This document shows, in pieces, positions 1 through 8,230 of a DNA stretch of 51,559 nucleotides (position 1 is its first letter; each line of letters starts with the position of its first letter). A program made the position numbers and the translations under genes. Below the pieces are notes generated by a model. The model was not told where the DNA came from, did not search any database, and worked only from the letters and a program-made list of their open reading frames with translations. The stretch spans positions 1 through 51,559 of the forward strand of contig OMVA01000017.1 in assembly GCA_900314445.1 (NCBI GenBank), in the 5' to 3' direction. This stretch comes from an uncultured Lachnospiraceae bacterium. Its GTDB lineage: Bacteria > Bacillota > Clostridia > Lachnospirales > Lachnospiraceae.

Positions 1-1
1 A

Positions 2-586
2 GAAGAACCTGTTGAAGAGACGGTTGAAGAGGTTGCTGAGGAAGTAGCAGAAGAAACTGTCGAAGAAACTGCTGAGAAATTAGAAGAAACTACAGAAGAA
101 ACAATTGAGGCAGTTGCTGAAGAAACTACAGAAGAAACAACTGAGGCAGTTGCTGAAGAAGCTACAGAAGAAACATCTGAGGCAGTTGCTGAAGAAGCAA
201 ATGAAGAAAGCAATCAAGAACCTATAGAAGAAAACAGAAAATCCATTGAAGTTGGTTCCTTTGAAGATTCTATTGAGAGCCTTCTTGCAGAATATACTGA
301 AAAGTCTGCAGAAGAGTCTAAGGATTCTATTGATATATCTGGTGAAGAAGTTACTGAGTCTGAAGAGATTCCTGTTGAGGAATTCGTTACAGATGCCAGT
401 GATGATTTCCCAGAGTTTAAAACAAATCTTTTCCCTAATCGAGGAAAAGGCTTAAGGATTGATCATAATCAGTTTGAGCAGATTGAGAAAGAAGAAAAGC
501 AAAAACTGAGTGAGGGGCTTGAAGAAGAGGAACAGAAATTGCAGGAAGCAAAAGAACTGCTTGCATCCCTTGGAATCAAGATATGA
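2..586 (+). CDS. Acidic repeat protein, C-terminal part (5' end outside window)
   Basis: The reading frame is open from base 2 and ends at TGA 584-586; no start lies in the window, so about 194 C-terminal residues are seen. The first 70 residues are almost all Glu, Thr, Ala and Val and contain three 12-residue tandem repeats of the type EETTEETTEAVA (bases 83-190) plus a partial fourth. The rest is still acidic, with short Ser/Asp/Glu stretches, and ends in a likely helix (QKLQEAKELLASLGIKI). No enzymatic motif is visible. The next gene starts about 60 bases downstream without an intervening terminator, so the two are probably co-transcribed. The function is unknown; the acidic tail opposite a basic/acidic coiled-coil neighbour could be a partner surface, which is inference only. 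Confidence 0.75.
   Translation, partial: EEPVEETVEEVAEEVAEETVEETAEKLEETTEETIEAVAEETTEETTEAVAEEATEETSEAVAEEANEESNQEPIEENRKSIEVGSFEDSIESLLAEYTEKSAEESKDSIDISGEEVTESEEIPVEEFVTDASDDFPEFKTNLFPNRGKGLRIDHNQFEQIEKEEKQKLSEGLEEEEQKLQEAKELLASLGIKI
83..214. repeat. 36-bp tandem repeat inside acidic coding region
   Basis: Three complete 36-bp units (83-118, 119-154, 155-190) and one partial unit encode EETTEETIEAVA, EETTEETTEAVA, EEATEETSEAVA and EEANEES. The units differ at only a few bases, which points to recent duplication or slippage in frame. Confidence 0.8.
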
Positions 587-648
587 TAACGTTACTAAAT
601 GTGGGTAATGAGCAATACTAGAATTTAGTGCATGAAGGAGGTACACCA

Positions 649-3600
649 GTGGCTATTGATCAGAGAGAAGCTCTTATAGCTGCGGTCAGGAAGCAGGTTG
701 AGAAGGAACGCGCTGAAAAGGCTGCTAAACTGGAAAGAGAACAGGAGGCCATGGCAATTTCTGGCAAGAAGGCAGAGCCAGAAAAAGAAAGTGGAGCAAA
801 GAAGTATAAAACTCTAACACCGGAAGAACTTGAAAAGATTGAGGAAAAGAAGCGTAGGAAGCTCGCTGAACAGATGGGCAAAGCTTATGTTCCTCGTAAA
901 GAAGAAAATAAGCCAGCTGAGGAAGCTGAAAAGAAGCAGGATACAGCAGAAGCAAAAGCAAAGAAAGATGCTACTACTAAGGTTGCTGAAGAAACCAAGT
1001 CGGCTGAAAAGAAAACTGTTAAGAAGGAAGAAAAAACTGAGTCTGGTCTTGGTGGCGGTCTTGGTGGATTTGGTCTTGGCGGAGGACTTGGTAGTACAAA
1101 GACAGGAGAAGGCCTGAACAAGAAGTCCGAAGGTGGCCTTGGCAGCGTTCCAACAGGTGGCCTTGGTGCTAGTCTTGGTGGCGGACTTAGTGATGATCTG
1201 AAACCTGAAAAGGCATCAAAGTCCAATGCAAAGGTTAAGGTAATTAACAACAAGGAAGAAGGAAAAGTTTCCTTCAAGGACGGCGAAGTTAAGTCTGCAA
1301 GCTCTAAGTGGGTTGCTGATAAAGATGCTGAAAAGAATGTTGTTAATGCAGAAGAAATTGAAATGGACAGCATTGTTCCAACAAATAGAAAGACTCCAAC
1401 AAATGATGTTAACAGCATGTATGACATTGATGATGATGAAGAGTCAGAGTCAGCACAGTCCTTCGATGAACAGATCGAAGCTATCGCTGAAGAAAGCGAA
1501 AAAGTAGAGAACAGGGAAATCGAAGAAGAAAAGAAGCGTGCTGAAATGGAAGCACGTCGTAGATTCGAAGAAGAAAAGCGTGAAGCAGAAGCTGAAGAAA
1601 AGCGTAAAGCAGAAGCAAACCGCAAGAAGACAGAAACTTCTGGTATGAAGCGTGCTGAAGATGAGCAGAGAAGAATTGCTGCTGCAAGGGAACGTGCTGC
1701 TGCCAGAAAGAAGGCTGAGGAAGAAAAGCGTAAGGCTGAAGAAGAAGCAGTACGTAAGGCTGAAGAAGAAAAGCGTAAGAAGGAAGAAGAAGCTAAGCGT
1801 CGTGAAGAAGAGCGTGCCGAAATCATGAGAAAGGCAGCTGCTGAGGCTAAGGAAAAGGCTGAGGAAATCGCTAGACGTAAGGCTGAAGAAGCAGAAAAGA
1901 AGAAGGCAGAAGCTCGTGAAAGAGCTCTGGCTTTAGAGGAAGAAAGAAAGAAGGCAGCTGAGGAACAGCGTAAGAAGGCTGCTGAAGAACAGAGACAGAA
2001 GGCTAAAGAAGCTGCTGAAAAGCAGGCAGAAGAAGCTCGTCGTCAGGCAGAAGAAGCAGCTAAGCTGATGGAAGAAGCTAAGCGTGCGGAAGAAGAAGCT
2101 AAAAAAATAGCTGAGGAAGCACTTGCGAAGGCAGAAGCGGAAGCAAAGGCACTGGCTGAGGAAGAAGAAAAGCGTAAGGCAGAAGCAGAAGAAGCAAGAC
2201 TTGCCATTGAAGAAGCTAAGGAAAAGGCAGCTGCAGAAGCAAAGGCAAAGGCTGAAGCAGAAGCTAAGGCGCGTGCAGAAGCAGAGGCTCGTAAGAGAGC
2301 GGAAGCAGAGGCAAAGGCAAAGGCTGAAGCAGAAGCAAAGGCAAAGGCCCAGGCAGAAGCAAAGGCAAAGGCTGAAGCAGAAGCAAAGGCAAAGGCTGAG
2401 GCGGAAGCAAAGCGTAAGGCTGAAGAAGCAGAAAAGAGAGCTCAGGAAGAAGCAAAGCGTAAGGCTGAAGAAGAGGCTAGACTCAGAGCGGAAGAAGAAG
2501 CAAAGAAGAGAGCGGAAGAAGCTCGTAAGAAGGCAGAAGAAGCTAGACGTATCTTAGAAGAAGCTCGTAAGGCTGAAGAAGAAGCTTTAAGAGTTGCTGA
2601 AGAACAGAGAAAAGCAGCAGAAGAAGCTCGTAAGAAAGCAGAAGAAGCTGAGAAGAAGCGTGCGGAAGAAGAAGCAAAGGCAAAGGCAGAAGCAGAAGCA
2701 AAGGCAAAGGCAGAAGCAGAAGCAAAGGCTAAGGCCGCTGCAGAAGCAAAGCGTAAGGCAGAGGAAGAAGCACGTCGTAAGGCAGAAGAAGAAGCTCGTA
2801 AGAAGGCAATCGAAGAAGCTGCCATGAAGGCTGCTGCAGAAGCAGAAGCAAAGGCTAAGGCAGAGGCAGATGCCAAGGCTGCAGCAATTGCAAAGGCAAA
2901 GGCAGAAGCTGAAGAAAAAGCTAAGAAGTTAGAAGAAGCAAGAGAAGAAGCTCGTAGGAAAGCAGAAGCTATTGCAGAAGAAGCTCGTAAGAAGGCAGAA
3001 GAAGCAAAGCGTATCCTGGAAGAAGCAAAGCGTGCGGAAGAAGAAGCAAAGGCAAAGGCTGAAGCAGCTGCTTCCATCGACATTGACTTAACAAAGGTTG
3101 CTGCTGGTGGCAAACTTCCACTGGCTGCTTACTACCTTGAGAAATACCTTGATATTAAATCAGCTGGTGATTCTATTGCAGAAGCATTTAATGCTATTGC
3201 AAATAATCCAGGCCAGCCAAGAAATGTTGTAATTCTTGGTCAGCACGGATTTGGTTCCGTAGGAATTGGTGAAGACTTCGCTCATTCCTTCTACGATATG
3301 GGACTTGTTAAGCAGAAGACTATCGCAAAGATTAAGGCTCAGGCACTTAATAAGGTTGATCTTTCTAAGGCACTTTCTAAGCTCACAGGCGGATCAATGG
3401 TTGTTGAAAGTGCTGGCTATATTACACCTGAAAAACTCAAGGAAGTACTTTCTCTTGCAGAACCTACAGCAAATGACTTTGCTGTGATTCTTACAGGTGA
3501 AGCAGATTCTATTAAGAAACTTTTAGCATCTGTAAAGGAAGCTGAAGGCAAGTTTGACCAGCAGGTTGATCTTACTAAGATTGAATCTTCGGATATGATT

Positions 3601-3807
3601 CGTATCGCTAAGGCATATGCTAAGCAGAGAGGATATCGTTCAGGAGACAATGTAGAAGGCAAGCTGAAAAATGTGCTGATGGCTATGGAAAGTGGTAACG
3701 TAGATCGTCTGATCACAAATGTTGATGAGGCAATTGTTCGTTGCGACAACCGCGAGAAGGCTGATGGCGTAACAAATAAGAAGCTCCTTCTTGCAGAGGA
3801 TTTCTAA
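649..3807 (+). CDS. Giant Ala/Glu/Lys coiled-coil protein with degenerate AAA+-like C-terminal domain
   Basis: I place the start at GTG 649, because AAGGAGG (635-641) sits 7 bases before it; an in-frame GTG at 628 lies upstream of that site. This gives 1052 residues. Order: a basic N-terminal helix; a Gly-Leu-rich linker (GLGGGLGGFGLGGGLG) near residues 130-185; about 500 residues of nearly pure A/E/K/R helix (AEEEAKKRAEEARKKAEE type), expected to form a long coiled coil or single alpha-helix; then a globular domain at about 810-1052. That domain follows the layout of CbxX/CfqX-type AAA+ proteins, but the Walker A position reads GQHGFGSVGIG, without GKT/S, and the Walker B position reads SMVVESAGYI, without the DE pair. 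It is therefore probably a non-hydrolysing scaffold. It lies between an acidic repeat protein and an MreB-family gene, so a structural or cell-shape role is plausible but unproven. Confidence 0.85.
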   Translation: MAIDQREALIAAVRKQVEKERAEKAAKLEREQEAMAISGKKAEPEKESGAKKYKTLTPEELEKIEEKKRRKLAEQMGKAYVPRKEENKPAEEAEKKQDTAEAKAKKDATTKVAEETKSAEKKTVKKEEKTESGLGGGLGGFGLGGGLGSTKTGEGLNKKSEGGLGSVPTGGLGASLGGGLSDDLKPEKASKSNAKVKVINNKEEGKVSFKDGEVKSASSKWVADKDAEKNVVNAEEIEMDSIVPTNRKTPTNDVNSMYDIDDDEESESAQSFDEQIEAIAEESEKVENREIEEEKKRAEMEARRRFEEEKREAEAEEKRKAEANRKKTETSGMKRAEDEQRRIAAARERAAARKKAEEEKRKAEEEAVRKAEEEKRKKEEEAKRREEERAEIMRKAAAEAKEKAEEIARRKAEEAEKKKAEARERALALEEERKKAAEEQRKKAAEEQRQKAKEAAEKQAEEARRQAEEAAKLMEEAKRAEEEAKKIAEEALAKAEAEAKALAEEEEKRKAEAEEARLAIEEAKEKAAAEAKAKAEAEAKARAEAEARKRAEAEAKAKAEAEAKAKAQAEAKAKAEAEAKAKAEAEAKRKAEEAEKRAQEEAKRKAEEEARLRAEEEAKKRAEEARKKAEEARRILEEARKAEEEALRVAEEQRKAAEEARKKAEEAEKKRAEEEAKAKAEAEAKAKAEAEAKAKAAAEAKRKAEEEARRKAEEEARKKAIEEAAMKAAAEAEAKAKAEADAKAAAIAKAKAEAEEKAKKLEEAREEARRKAEAIAEEARKKAEEAKRILEEAKRAEEEAKAKAEAAASIDIDLTKVAAGGKLPLAAYYLEKYLDIKSAGDSIAEAFNAIANNPGQPRNVVILGQHGFGSVGIGEDFAHSFYDMGLVKQKTIAKIKAQALNKVDLSKALSKLTGGSMVVESAGYITPEKLKEVLSLAEPTANDFAVILTGEADSIKKLLASVKEAEGKFDQQVDLTKIESSDMIRIAKAYAKQRGYRSGDNVEGKLKNVLMAMESGNVDRLITNVDEAIVRCDNREKADGVTNKKLLLAEDF

Positions 3808-3835
3808 TAATTTAACAATTCTTGCAAAAACAAAA

Positions 3836-3872
3836 GCCGATGCTTATAATCGAGTAAGCATCGGCATTCTTT
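3836..3872 (+). terminator. Stem-loop terminator after the coiled-coil gene
   Basis: A perfect 11-bp stem (GCCGATGCTTA / TAAGCATCGGC) with an 8-base loop is followed by the weak T tract ATTCTTTAT. It probably ends the coiled-coil transcript before the mreB-like gene. Confidence 0.7.
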
Positions 3873-3947
3873 ATGCAAATGGACTTTGCACATACTTGTG
3901 AAATGGCCTTTGCTTTGGACATTTAGACATTCAGATTAGGAGAAAAT

Positions 3948-4946
3948 ATGTATCGAATCGATATCGGAATAGATTTAGGCAGTTCAAATATCGGCATTTA
4001 TATGAGAGATAAGGGTATTGTTATCCATCAGCCATCTGTTCTTGCTTATGAAAAGAAAACGAAAAAAATCATTGCAGTTGGTAATAAAGCAAAGAAGATG
4101 ATGGGTAAGACCACAGACGCCGTTATTGTAGAACAGCCAGTTAGAAATGGTGTTATTTCTGAGTATCAGCTTGCGGAAAGAATGATTAAGGCCTTTGTTA
4201 AAAATGCCATTAAACGTAGAAGAATCTGGGGACGCCCAAATGTTTGCGTAACGATTCCTGTGGGTATTACCGAAGTTGAAAGAAGAGCAGTGGAAGATGC
4301 GGTTGTTCGTACAGGTGCTAGAGAAATCTTCCTACTGGAATCTCCGATTGCAGCTGCATTGGGAACTGGTATTGATATCATGGAAACTAGAGGTCATATG
4401 ATTGTAAATATCGGTGGTGGTACTACGGAAATTGCTATCATTTCATCTGGTGATATCGCCTTTGGTACATCTCTTCGAATTGGTGGAGATGATATGGATG
4501 AGGCCCTTACCAGATATGTTCGTAAGAAATACAACATGGAAATGGGTAAACTGTCTGCTGAAGATGCCAAGATGGAAGTGGGAACAGTAGTTACCAGAAA
4601 GGCTGATCTTTCCTGTGAAATTAAGGGTAAAGACCTGATGAACGGACTACCAGTTAAGATTGAACTTACAGCAAATGAGACAGTGGAGGCTTTCTCTGAT
4701 GTAATGAATACCATTAGTCAGGAAATTGCTAAAATTATTGAAGAAGCGACACCGGAACTTGTCAGTGATATTTCCCATGAAGGAATATTCCTTTCTGGTG
4801 GTGGCGCTATGATTCATGGTATGGATCAGTATCTTTCAAAACTTACAGATATACCTTGTCACATGGCGGAAGAACCGATGAATGTGGTGGCTAATGGTGC
4901 TGGTCTGGCTGGAGAATATATTCAGATTTCCGATGATGGAAAATAA
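3948..4946 (+). CDS. mreB: MreB/Mbl-family actin-like rod-shape protein
   Basis: The 332-residue product belongs to the bacterial actin family that polymerises under the membrane and guides cell-wall synthesis. The nucleotide-binding signatures are in order: phosphate 1 loop DLGSSNIGIYM near the N-terminus, VTIPVGITEVERRAV, phosphate 2 loop NIGGGTTEIAIIS, GGDDMDEAL, and the adenosine loop LSGGGAMIHGMD. Length and order fit MreB/Mbl. AGGAGA lies a few bases before the ATG. No mreC/mreD follow, and the sequence (for example SSNIGIY for the usual TANT-type loop) looks divergent, so this may be a paralogue and not the main MreB. It follows the coiled-coil protein gene after a terminator-like hairpin. 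Confidence 0.88.
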   Translation: MYRIDIGIDLGSSNIGIYMRDKGIVIHQPSVLAYEKKTKKIIAVGNKAKKMMGKTTDAVIVEQPVRNGVISEYQLAERMIKAFVKNAIKRRRIWGRPNVCVTIPVGITEVERRAVEDAVVRTGAREIFLLESPIAAALGTGIDIMETRGHMIVNIGGGTTEIAIISSGDIAFGTSLRIGGDDMDEALTRYVRKKYNMEMGKLSAEDAKMEVGTVVTRKADLSCEIKGKDLMNGLPVKIELTANETVEAFSDVMNTISQEIAKIIEEATPELVSDISHEGIFLSGGGAMIHGMDQYLSKLTDIPCHMAEEPMNVVANGAGLAGEYIQISDDGK

Positions 4947-5014
4947 TATAAAGAAAAGCCTGAAGAGGGATAAATAATTGTTATAAATAAGAGTATTTGC
5001 TTAAATTCCAATTA

Positions 5015-5043
5015 TTGCGACTAGTACTTATTTATGTTATGAT
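5015..5043 (+). promoter_or_regulatory. Promoter of the butyrate operon
   Basis: TTGCGA (5015-5020), a 17-base spacer and TATGAT (5038-5043) stand about 70 bases before the thl start. Spacing is ideal and both boxes are close to the sigma-A consensus. Confidence 0.6.
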
Positions 5044-5061
5044 TTATGTGCTTAAAAAGGG

Positions 5062-5079
5062 CAGTGGGTTGGTCCACTG
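5062..5079 (+). promoter_or_regulatory. Stem-loop in the thl leader
   Basis: CAGTGG and CCACTG pair around a 6-base loop just after the predicted transcription start and 20 bases before the thl ribosome-binding site. It has no T tract, so mRNA protection or a small regulatory structure is more likely than termination. Confidence 0.45.
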
Positions 5080-5111
5080 TAAATATAAATATCTATATGG
5101 AGGATTTTTTC

Positions 5112-6308
5112 ATGGCTAACAAGAAAGTAGTTTTAGCTGGCGCTTGCCGTACAGCAATCGGAACTATGGGTGGCTCTCTTTCAAACACACCAGCACCAGT
5201 TCTCGGTTCTATCGTTATTAAGGAAGCTCTTAACAGAGCTGGAGTACCTGCTGATCAGGTAGATCACGTATACATGGGTTGCGTAATCCAGGCTGGACAG
5301 GGACAGAACGTTGCTCGTCAGGCATCACTTAAGGCTGGCCTTCCTGTTGAGACTCCTGCAGTTACAGTTAACGTTGTTTGTGGTTCCGGTCTGAACTGTG
5401 TAAACATGGCAGTACAGATGATCCAGGCAGGCGACGCTGATATCGTTGTAGCTGGTGGTATGGAGAACATGTCAATGGCTCCATTTGCACTTCCAAACGC
5501 TAGATTTGGTTACAGAATGACATGGCCAAGCAATTCAAAGGGCGGCATTGTTGATACAATGGTTAATGATGCTCTTTGGGATGCATTCAATGACTATCAC
5601 ATGATCACAACAGCTGATAATGTTGCTAAGCAGTGGAATATTACAAGAGAAGAACTTGATGAGTTCGCTGTTAAGTCTCAGGCTAAGGCTGTCGCAGCTC
5701 AGGAATCAGGCGCATTCGACGCTGAAATCGTTCCTGTAGAAGTTAAGAAGAAGAAAGAAATCGTTTCATTCGCTAAGGATGAGGGCCCACGTCCTGGAAC
5801 AACAATCGAAGGACTTGCTAAGCTTCGCGCTCTGAATCCAGGTGGCGTTGTTACAGCTGGTAACGCTTCCGGTATCAATGACGGTGCTGCAGCTATCGTT
5901 GTTATGTCAGAAGAAAAGGCTAAGGAACTTGGCGTTAAGCCTATGGCTACATTCGTAGCTGGTGCTCTTGGCGGATGTGATCCTTCAATCATGGGTGTAG
6001 GTCCAGTACCTGCAACAAAGAAGGCAATGGCTAAGGCTGGATACACAATTGAAGACTTCGACGTAATTGAAGCTAACGAAGCTTTCGCAGCTCAGTCAGT
6101 AGCTGTTCAGAGGGAACTTGGATTCAAGGATGAAGTACTTAACCCTAACGGTGGTGCTATCGCTCTTGGACATCCAGTAGGCGCTTCTGGTGCACGTATC
6201 CTTGTTACACTGCTTCACGAGATGGAAAAGAAGGACCTCAAGAAGGGTCTTGCTACACTTTGCATCGGTGGCGGTATGGGTTGCGCTACAATCGTTGAAA
6301 GAGACTAA
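5112..6308 (+). CDS. thl: Acetyl-CoA C-acetyltransferase (thiolase)
   Basis: Condenses two acetyl-CoA to acetoacetyl-CoA, the first step of butyrate formation in the cytoplasm. The 398-residue product starts at ATG 5112, with GGAGG eight bases upstream; an upstream in-frame extension lacks a ribosome-binding site. The acylated nucleophile is Cys90 in [10 protein letters not shown]. The C-terminal catalytic His and Cys are in [10 protein letters not shown] and CIGGGMGC. Length and motifs match biosynthetic thiolases. It is the first gene of the thl-crt-hbd-bcd-etfB-etfA cluster and has its own promoter at 5015-5043. Confidence 0.96.
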   Translation: MANKKVVLAGACRTAIGTMGGSLSNTPAPVLGSIVIKEALNRAGVPADQVDHVYMGCVIQAGQGQNVARQASLKAGLPVETPAVTVNVVCGSGLNCVNMAVQMIQAGDADIVVAGGMENMSMAPFALPNARFGYRMTWPSNSKGGIVDTMVNDALWDAFNDYHMITTADNVAKQWNITREELDEFAVKSQAKAVAAQESGAFDAEIVPVEVKKKKEIVSFAKDEGPRPGTTIEGLAKLRALNPGGVVTAGNASGINDGAAAIVVMSEEKAKELGVKPMATFVAGALGGCDPSIMGVGPVPATKKAMAKAGYTIEDFDVIEANEAFAAQSVAVQRELGFKDEVLNPNGGAIALGHPVGASGARILVTLLHEMEKKDLKKGLATLCIGGGMGCATIVERD

Positions 6309-6316
6309 TTAAATTT

Positions 6317-6346
6317 CCGTCTGTCGTAAGAAATTATGACAGACGG
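6317..6346 (+). promoter_or_regulatory. Intergenic stem-loop between thl and crt
   Basis: CCGTCTGTC and GACAGACGG form a perfect 9-bp stem with a 12-base loop directly after thl. No T tract follows, so it may be an mRNA-stabilising or processing element that sets the thl:crt ratio, or a weak terminator. Confidence 0.5.
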
Positions 6347-6356
6347 TAAACTATGT

Positions 6357-6387
6357 CTGCGCTTTGGCAAATGAGATTGCCACGCAG
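6357..6387 (+). repeat. Iterated GGCAAATGAGATTGCC element in a hairpin, upstream of crt
   Basis: CTGCG...CGCAG encloses GGCAA-atgaga-TTGCC. The core is one of the best copies of the dispersed GCAAATG element seen throughout the window. The hairpin lies 30 bases before the crt ribosome-binding site. Confidence 0.6.
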
Positions 6388-6420
6388 TTTATTTGATTAA
6401 AATATACGGAGGATATCCTA

Positions 6421-7218
6421 ATGGAATTCGTAACATATGAGCAGGAAGGATTTGTTGGTGTAATCACTATCAATCGTCCAAAGGCACTCAATGCGCTGAA
6501 TAGCCAGGTTCTTGAAGAAATCGAAGCTACTTTCGACGCTGTAGATCTCAATACAACTAGAGCTCTTGTACTTACAGGTGCAGGAGATAAGTCATTTGTT
6601 GCTGGTGCTGATATCGGAGAGATGTCTACACTGACAAAGGCTGAAGGCACTGCTTTCGGTAAGAAGGGTAATGATGTTTTCCTTAAGATTGAAAACTTCC
6701 CAATCCCTGTAATCGCTGCAGTCAACGGATTCGCACTTGGTGGCGGATGCGAAATCTCACTTTCATGTGATTTCAGAATCTGCTCTGACAATGCAATCTT
6801 TGGTCAGCCAGAAACTGGTCTTGGTATTACACCTGGCTTCGGTGGTACACAGAGACTTGCTCGTGCAATCGGCACAGGCATGGCTAAGCAGCTCATTTAC
6901 ACAGCTAGAAATATCAATGCAGAAGAAGCTCTTCGCGTTGGTCTCGTAAATGCTGTATACACACAGGAAGAACTTCTTCCACAGGCTAAGAAGCTTGCTT
7001 CTATCATCGCTGGTAATGCTCCAATCGCAGTTCGTAACTGCAAGAAGGCTATTAACGATGGTCTTACAAAGACAACACTTGACGCAGCTGTTGAAGTAGA
7101 AGAGACACTTTTCGGTGACTGCTTCGAGTCTTACGATCAGAAGGAAGGCATGGCTAACTTCTTACGTAAGAAGGACGATCCAGCAAAGGTTAAGAAGGTT
7201 GACTTCCAGAACAAATAA
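6421..7218 (+). CDS. crt: 3-hydroxybutyryl-CoA dehydratase (crotonase)
   Basis: Removes water from 3-hydroxybutyryl-CoA to give crotonyl-CoA. The 265-residue protein has the crotonase fold signatures: the oxyanion-hole segments AGADIGEM and NGFALGGGCE, and the two catalytic glutamates in GGGCEISLSCD and GQPETGLGITPGFGG. CGGAGG precedes the ATG by a normal distance. It lies 112 bases after thl, a gap that holds two stem-loops and no clear promoter, so it is probably co-transcribed. Confidence 0.95.
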   Translation: MEFVTYEQEGFVGVITINRPKALNALNSQVLEEIEATFDAVDLNTTRALVLTGAGDKSFVAGADIGEMSTLTKAEGTAFGKKGNDVFLKIENFPIPVIAAVNGFALGGGCEISLSCDFRICSDNAIFGQPETGLGITPGFGGTQRLARAIGTGMAKQLIYTARNINAEEALRVGLVNAVYTQEELLPQAKKLASIIAGNAPIAVRNCKKAINDGLTKTTLDAAVEVEETLFGDCFESYDQKEGMANFLRKKDDPAKVKKVDFQNK

Positions 7219-7298
7219 GTTCATTTTACAAATGTAGTTGCTGCATTTGCTTATGATATAAAAGGGTATAATTAAATCAATTTTAGGAGGATCTACAA

Positions 7299-8138
7299 AT
7301 GGTAGTTGGTGTTATTGGTGCCGGAACAATGGGATCAGGTATTGCACAGGCTTTTGCAATGACTGATGGTTATGATGTTCGTCTTTGCGATATCAAGGAA
7401 GAATTCGCAGAGGGTGGAAAGAAGAAAATCGAAAAGAATATTAATTTCCTTGTAAACAAGGAAAAGATTACAGCAGAAAAGGGTGCTGAAATCCTTGGCA
7501 AGATCAAGACTGGTCTTAAGGACATCTGCACAGACTGCGATCTTGTTGTTGAAGTTTGTCCTGAAGTACTTGCTATTAAGCAGGCTACATTCAAGGAGCT
7601 TATGAACATCGTTCCTAAGGATTGTATGTTCGCTTCAAATACATCTTCACTTTCAATCACAGAAATCGGTGCTGGTCTTGACAGACCTATGATCGGTATG
7701 CACTTCTTCAATCCTGCAGACCGTATGAAGCTTATCGAAGTTATCGCTGGTGGTAACACACCTGCAGAGATGGTTGAGACAATCAAGAAGATCTCTGTAG
7801 AAATCGGTAAGACTCCAGTTGAAATCAACGAAGCTGCTGGTTTCGCTGTAAACCGTCTTCTTATCACAATGATCAACGAAGCTTGCTACGAAGTTATGGA
7901 AGGTGTTGCGTCAGTTGAAGACATCGACACAGCTATGAAGCTTGGTTGTAACCACCCAATGGGACCACTTGAGCTCGGTGATTACATCGGTCTTGATATC
8001 TGCCTGGCAATCATGGATGTTCTTTATAACGAGTTCGAAGACAGCAAGTATCGTGCATGCCCACTTCTTCGTAAGATGGTTCGTGCCGGTAAGCTTGGTC
8101 GTAAGACAGGTAAGGGCTTCTACGATTATTCTAAATAA
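7299..8138 (+). CDS. hbd: 3-hydroxybutyryl-CoA dehydrogenase
   Basis: Reduces acetoacetyl-CoA to 3-hydroxybutyryl-CoA with NAD(P)H. The 279-residue protein starts with the Rossmann loop [17 protein letters not shown] and carries the family motif [16 protein letters not shown] with the catalytic His. It ends in the C-terminal dimerisation helices ([19 protein letters not shown]). AGGAGG is 8 bases before the ATG. The upstream gap contains TATAAT at 7267-7272 but no convincing -35 box, so an internal promoter is possible and not demonstrated. Confidence 0.96.
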   Translation: MVVGVIGAGTMGSGIAQAFAMTDGYDVRLCDIKEEFAEGGKKKIEKNINFLVNKEKITAEKGAEILGKIKTGLKDICTDCDLVVEVCPEVLAIKQATFKELMNIVPKDCMFASNTSSLSITEIGAGLDRPMIGMHFFNPADRMKLIEVIAGGNTPAEMVETIKKISVEIGKTPVEINEAAGFAVNRLLITMINEACYEVMEGVASVEDIDTAMKLGCNHPMGPLELGDYIGLDICLAIMDVLYNEFEDSKYRACPLLRKMVRAGKLGRKTGKGFYDYSK

Positions 8139-8167
8139 TTCGAGATGATTGAATTTTACATCAAACT

Positions 8168-8191
8168 CCCGAGGCAAAAATCTACCTCGGG
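8168..8191 (+). promoter_or_regulatory. Stem-loop between hbd and bcd
   Basis: CCCGAGG and CCTCGGG form a GC-rich 7-bp stem with a 10-base loop, followed by TGTTTGT rather than a true T tract. It could be a partial terminator or an mRNA stabiliser between two highly expressed genes. Confidence 0.5.
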
Positions 8192-8230
8192 TGTTTGTAT
8201 GTATTAATAAATGAATGGAGGACTAAATTC

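Noticed and set aside
628..648. GTG 628 as start of the coiled-coil protein
   Set aside because: The AAGGAGG site (635-641) lies after it and is ideally placed for GTG 649.
2230..2760. Regular repeats in the coiled-coil gene as a CRISPR array
   Set aside because: Units are short, in frame, contiguous and without unique spacers; they encode A/E/K helix repeats.
885..3113. Long minus-strand open frames opposite the coiled-coil gene (for example 885-1826 and 2442-3113)
   Set aside because: They are mirror images of the GAA/GCA/AAG-rich coding strand, giving Ser/Phe/Ala-only proteins with no ribosome-binding site.
7238..7272. Promoter before hbd
   Set aside because: TATAAT is present, but no -35 box lies at 16-18 bases; the nearest TTGCTG is 23 bases away.
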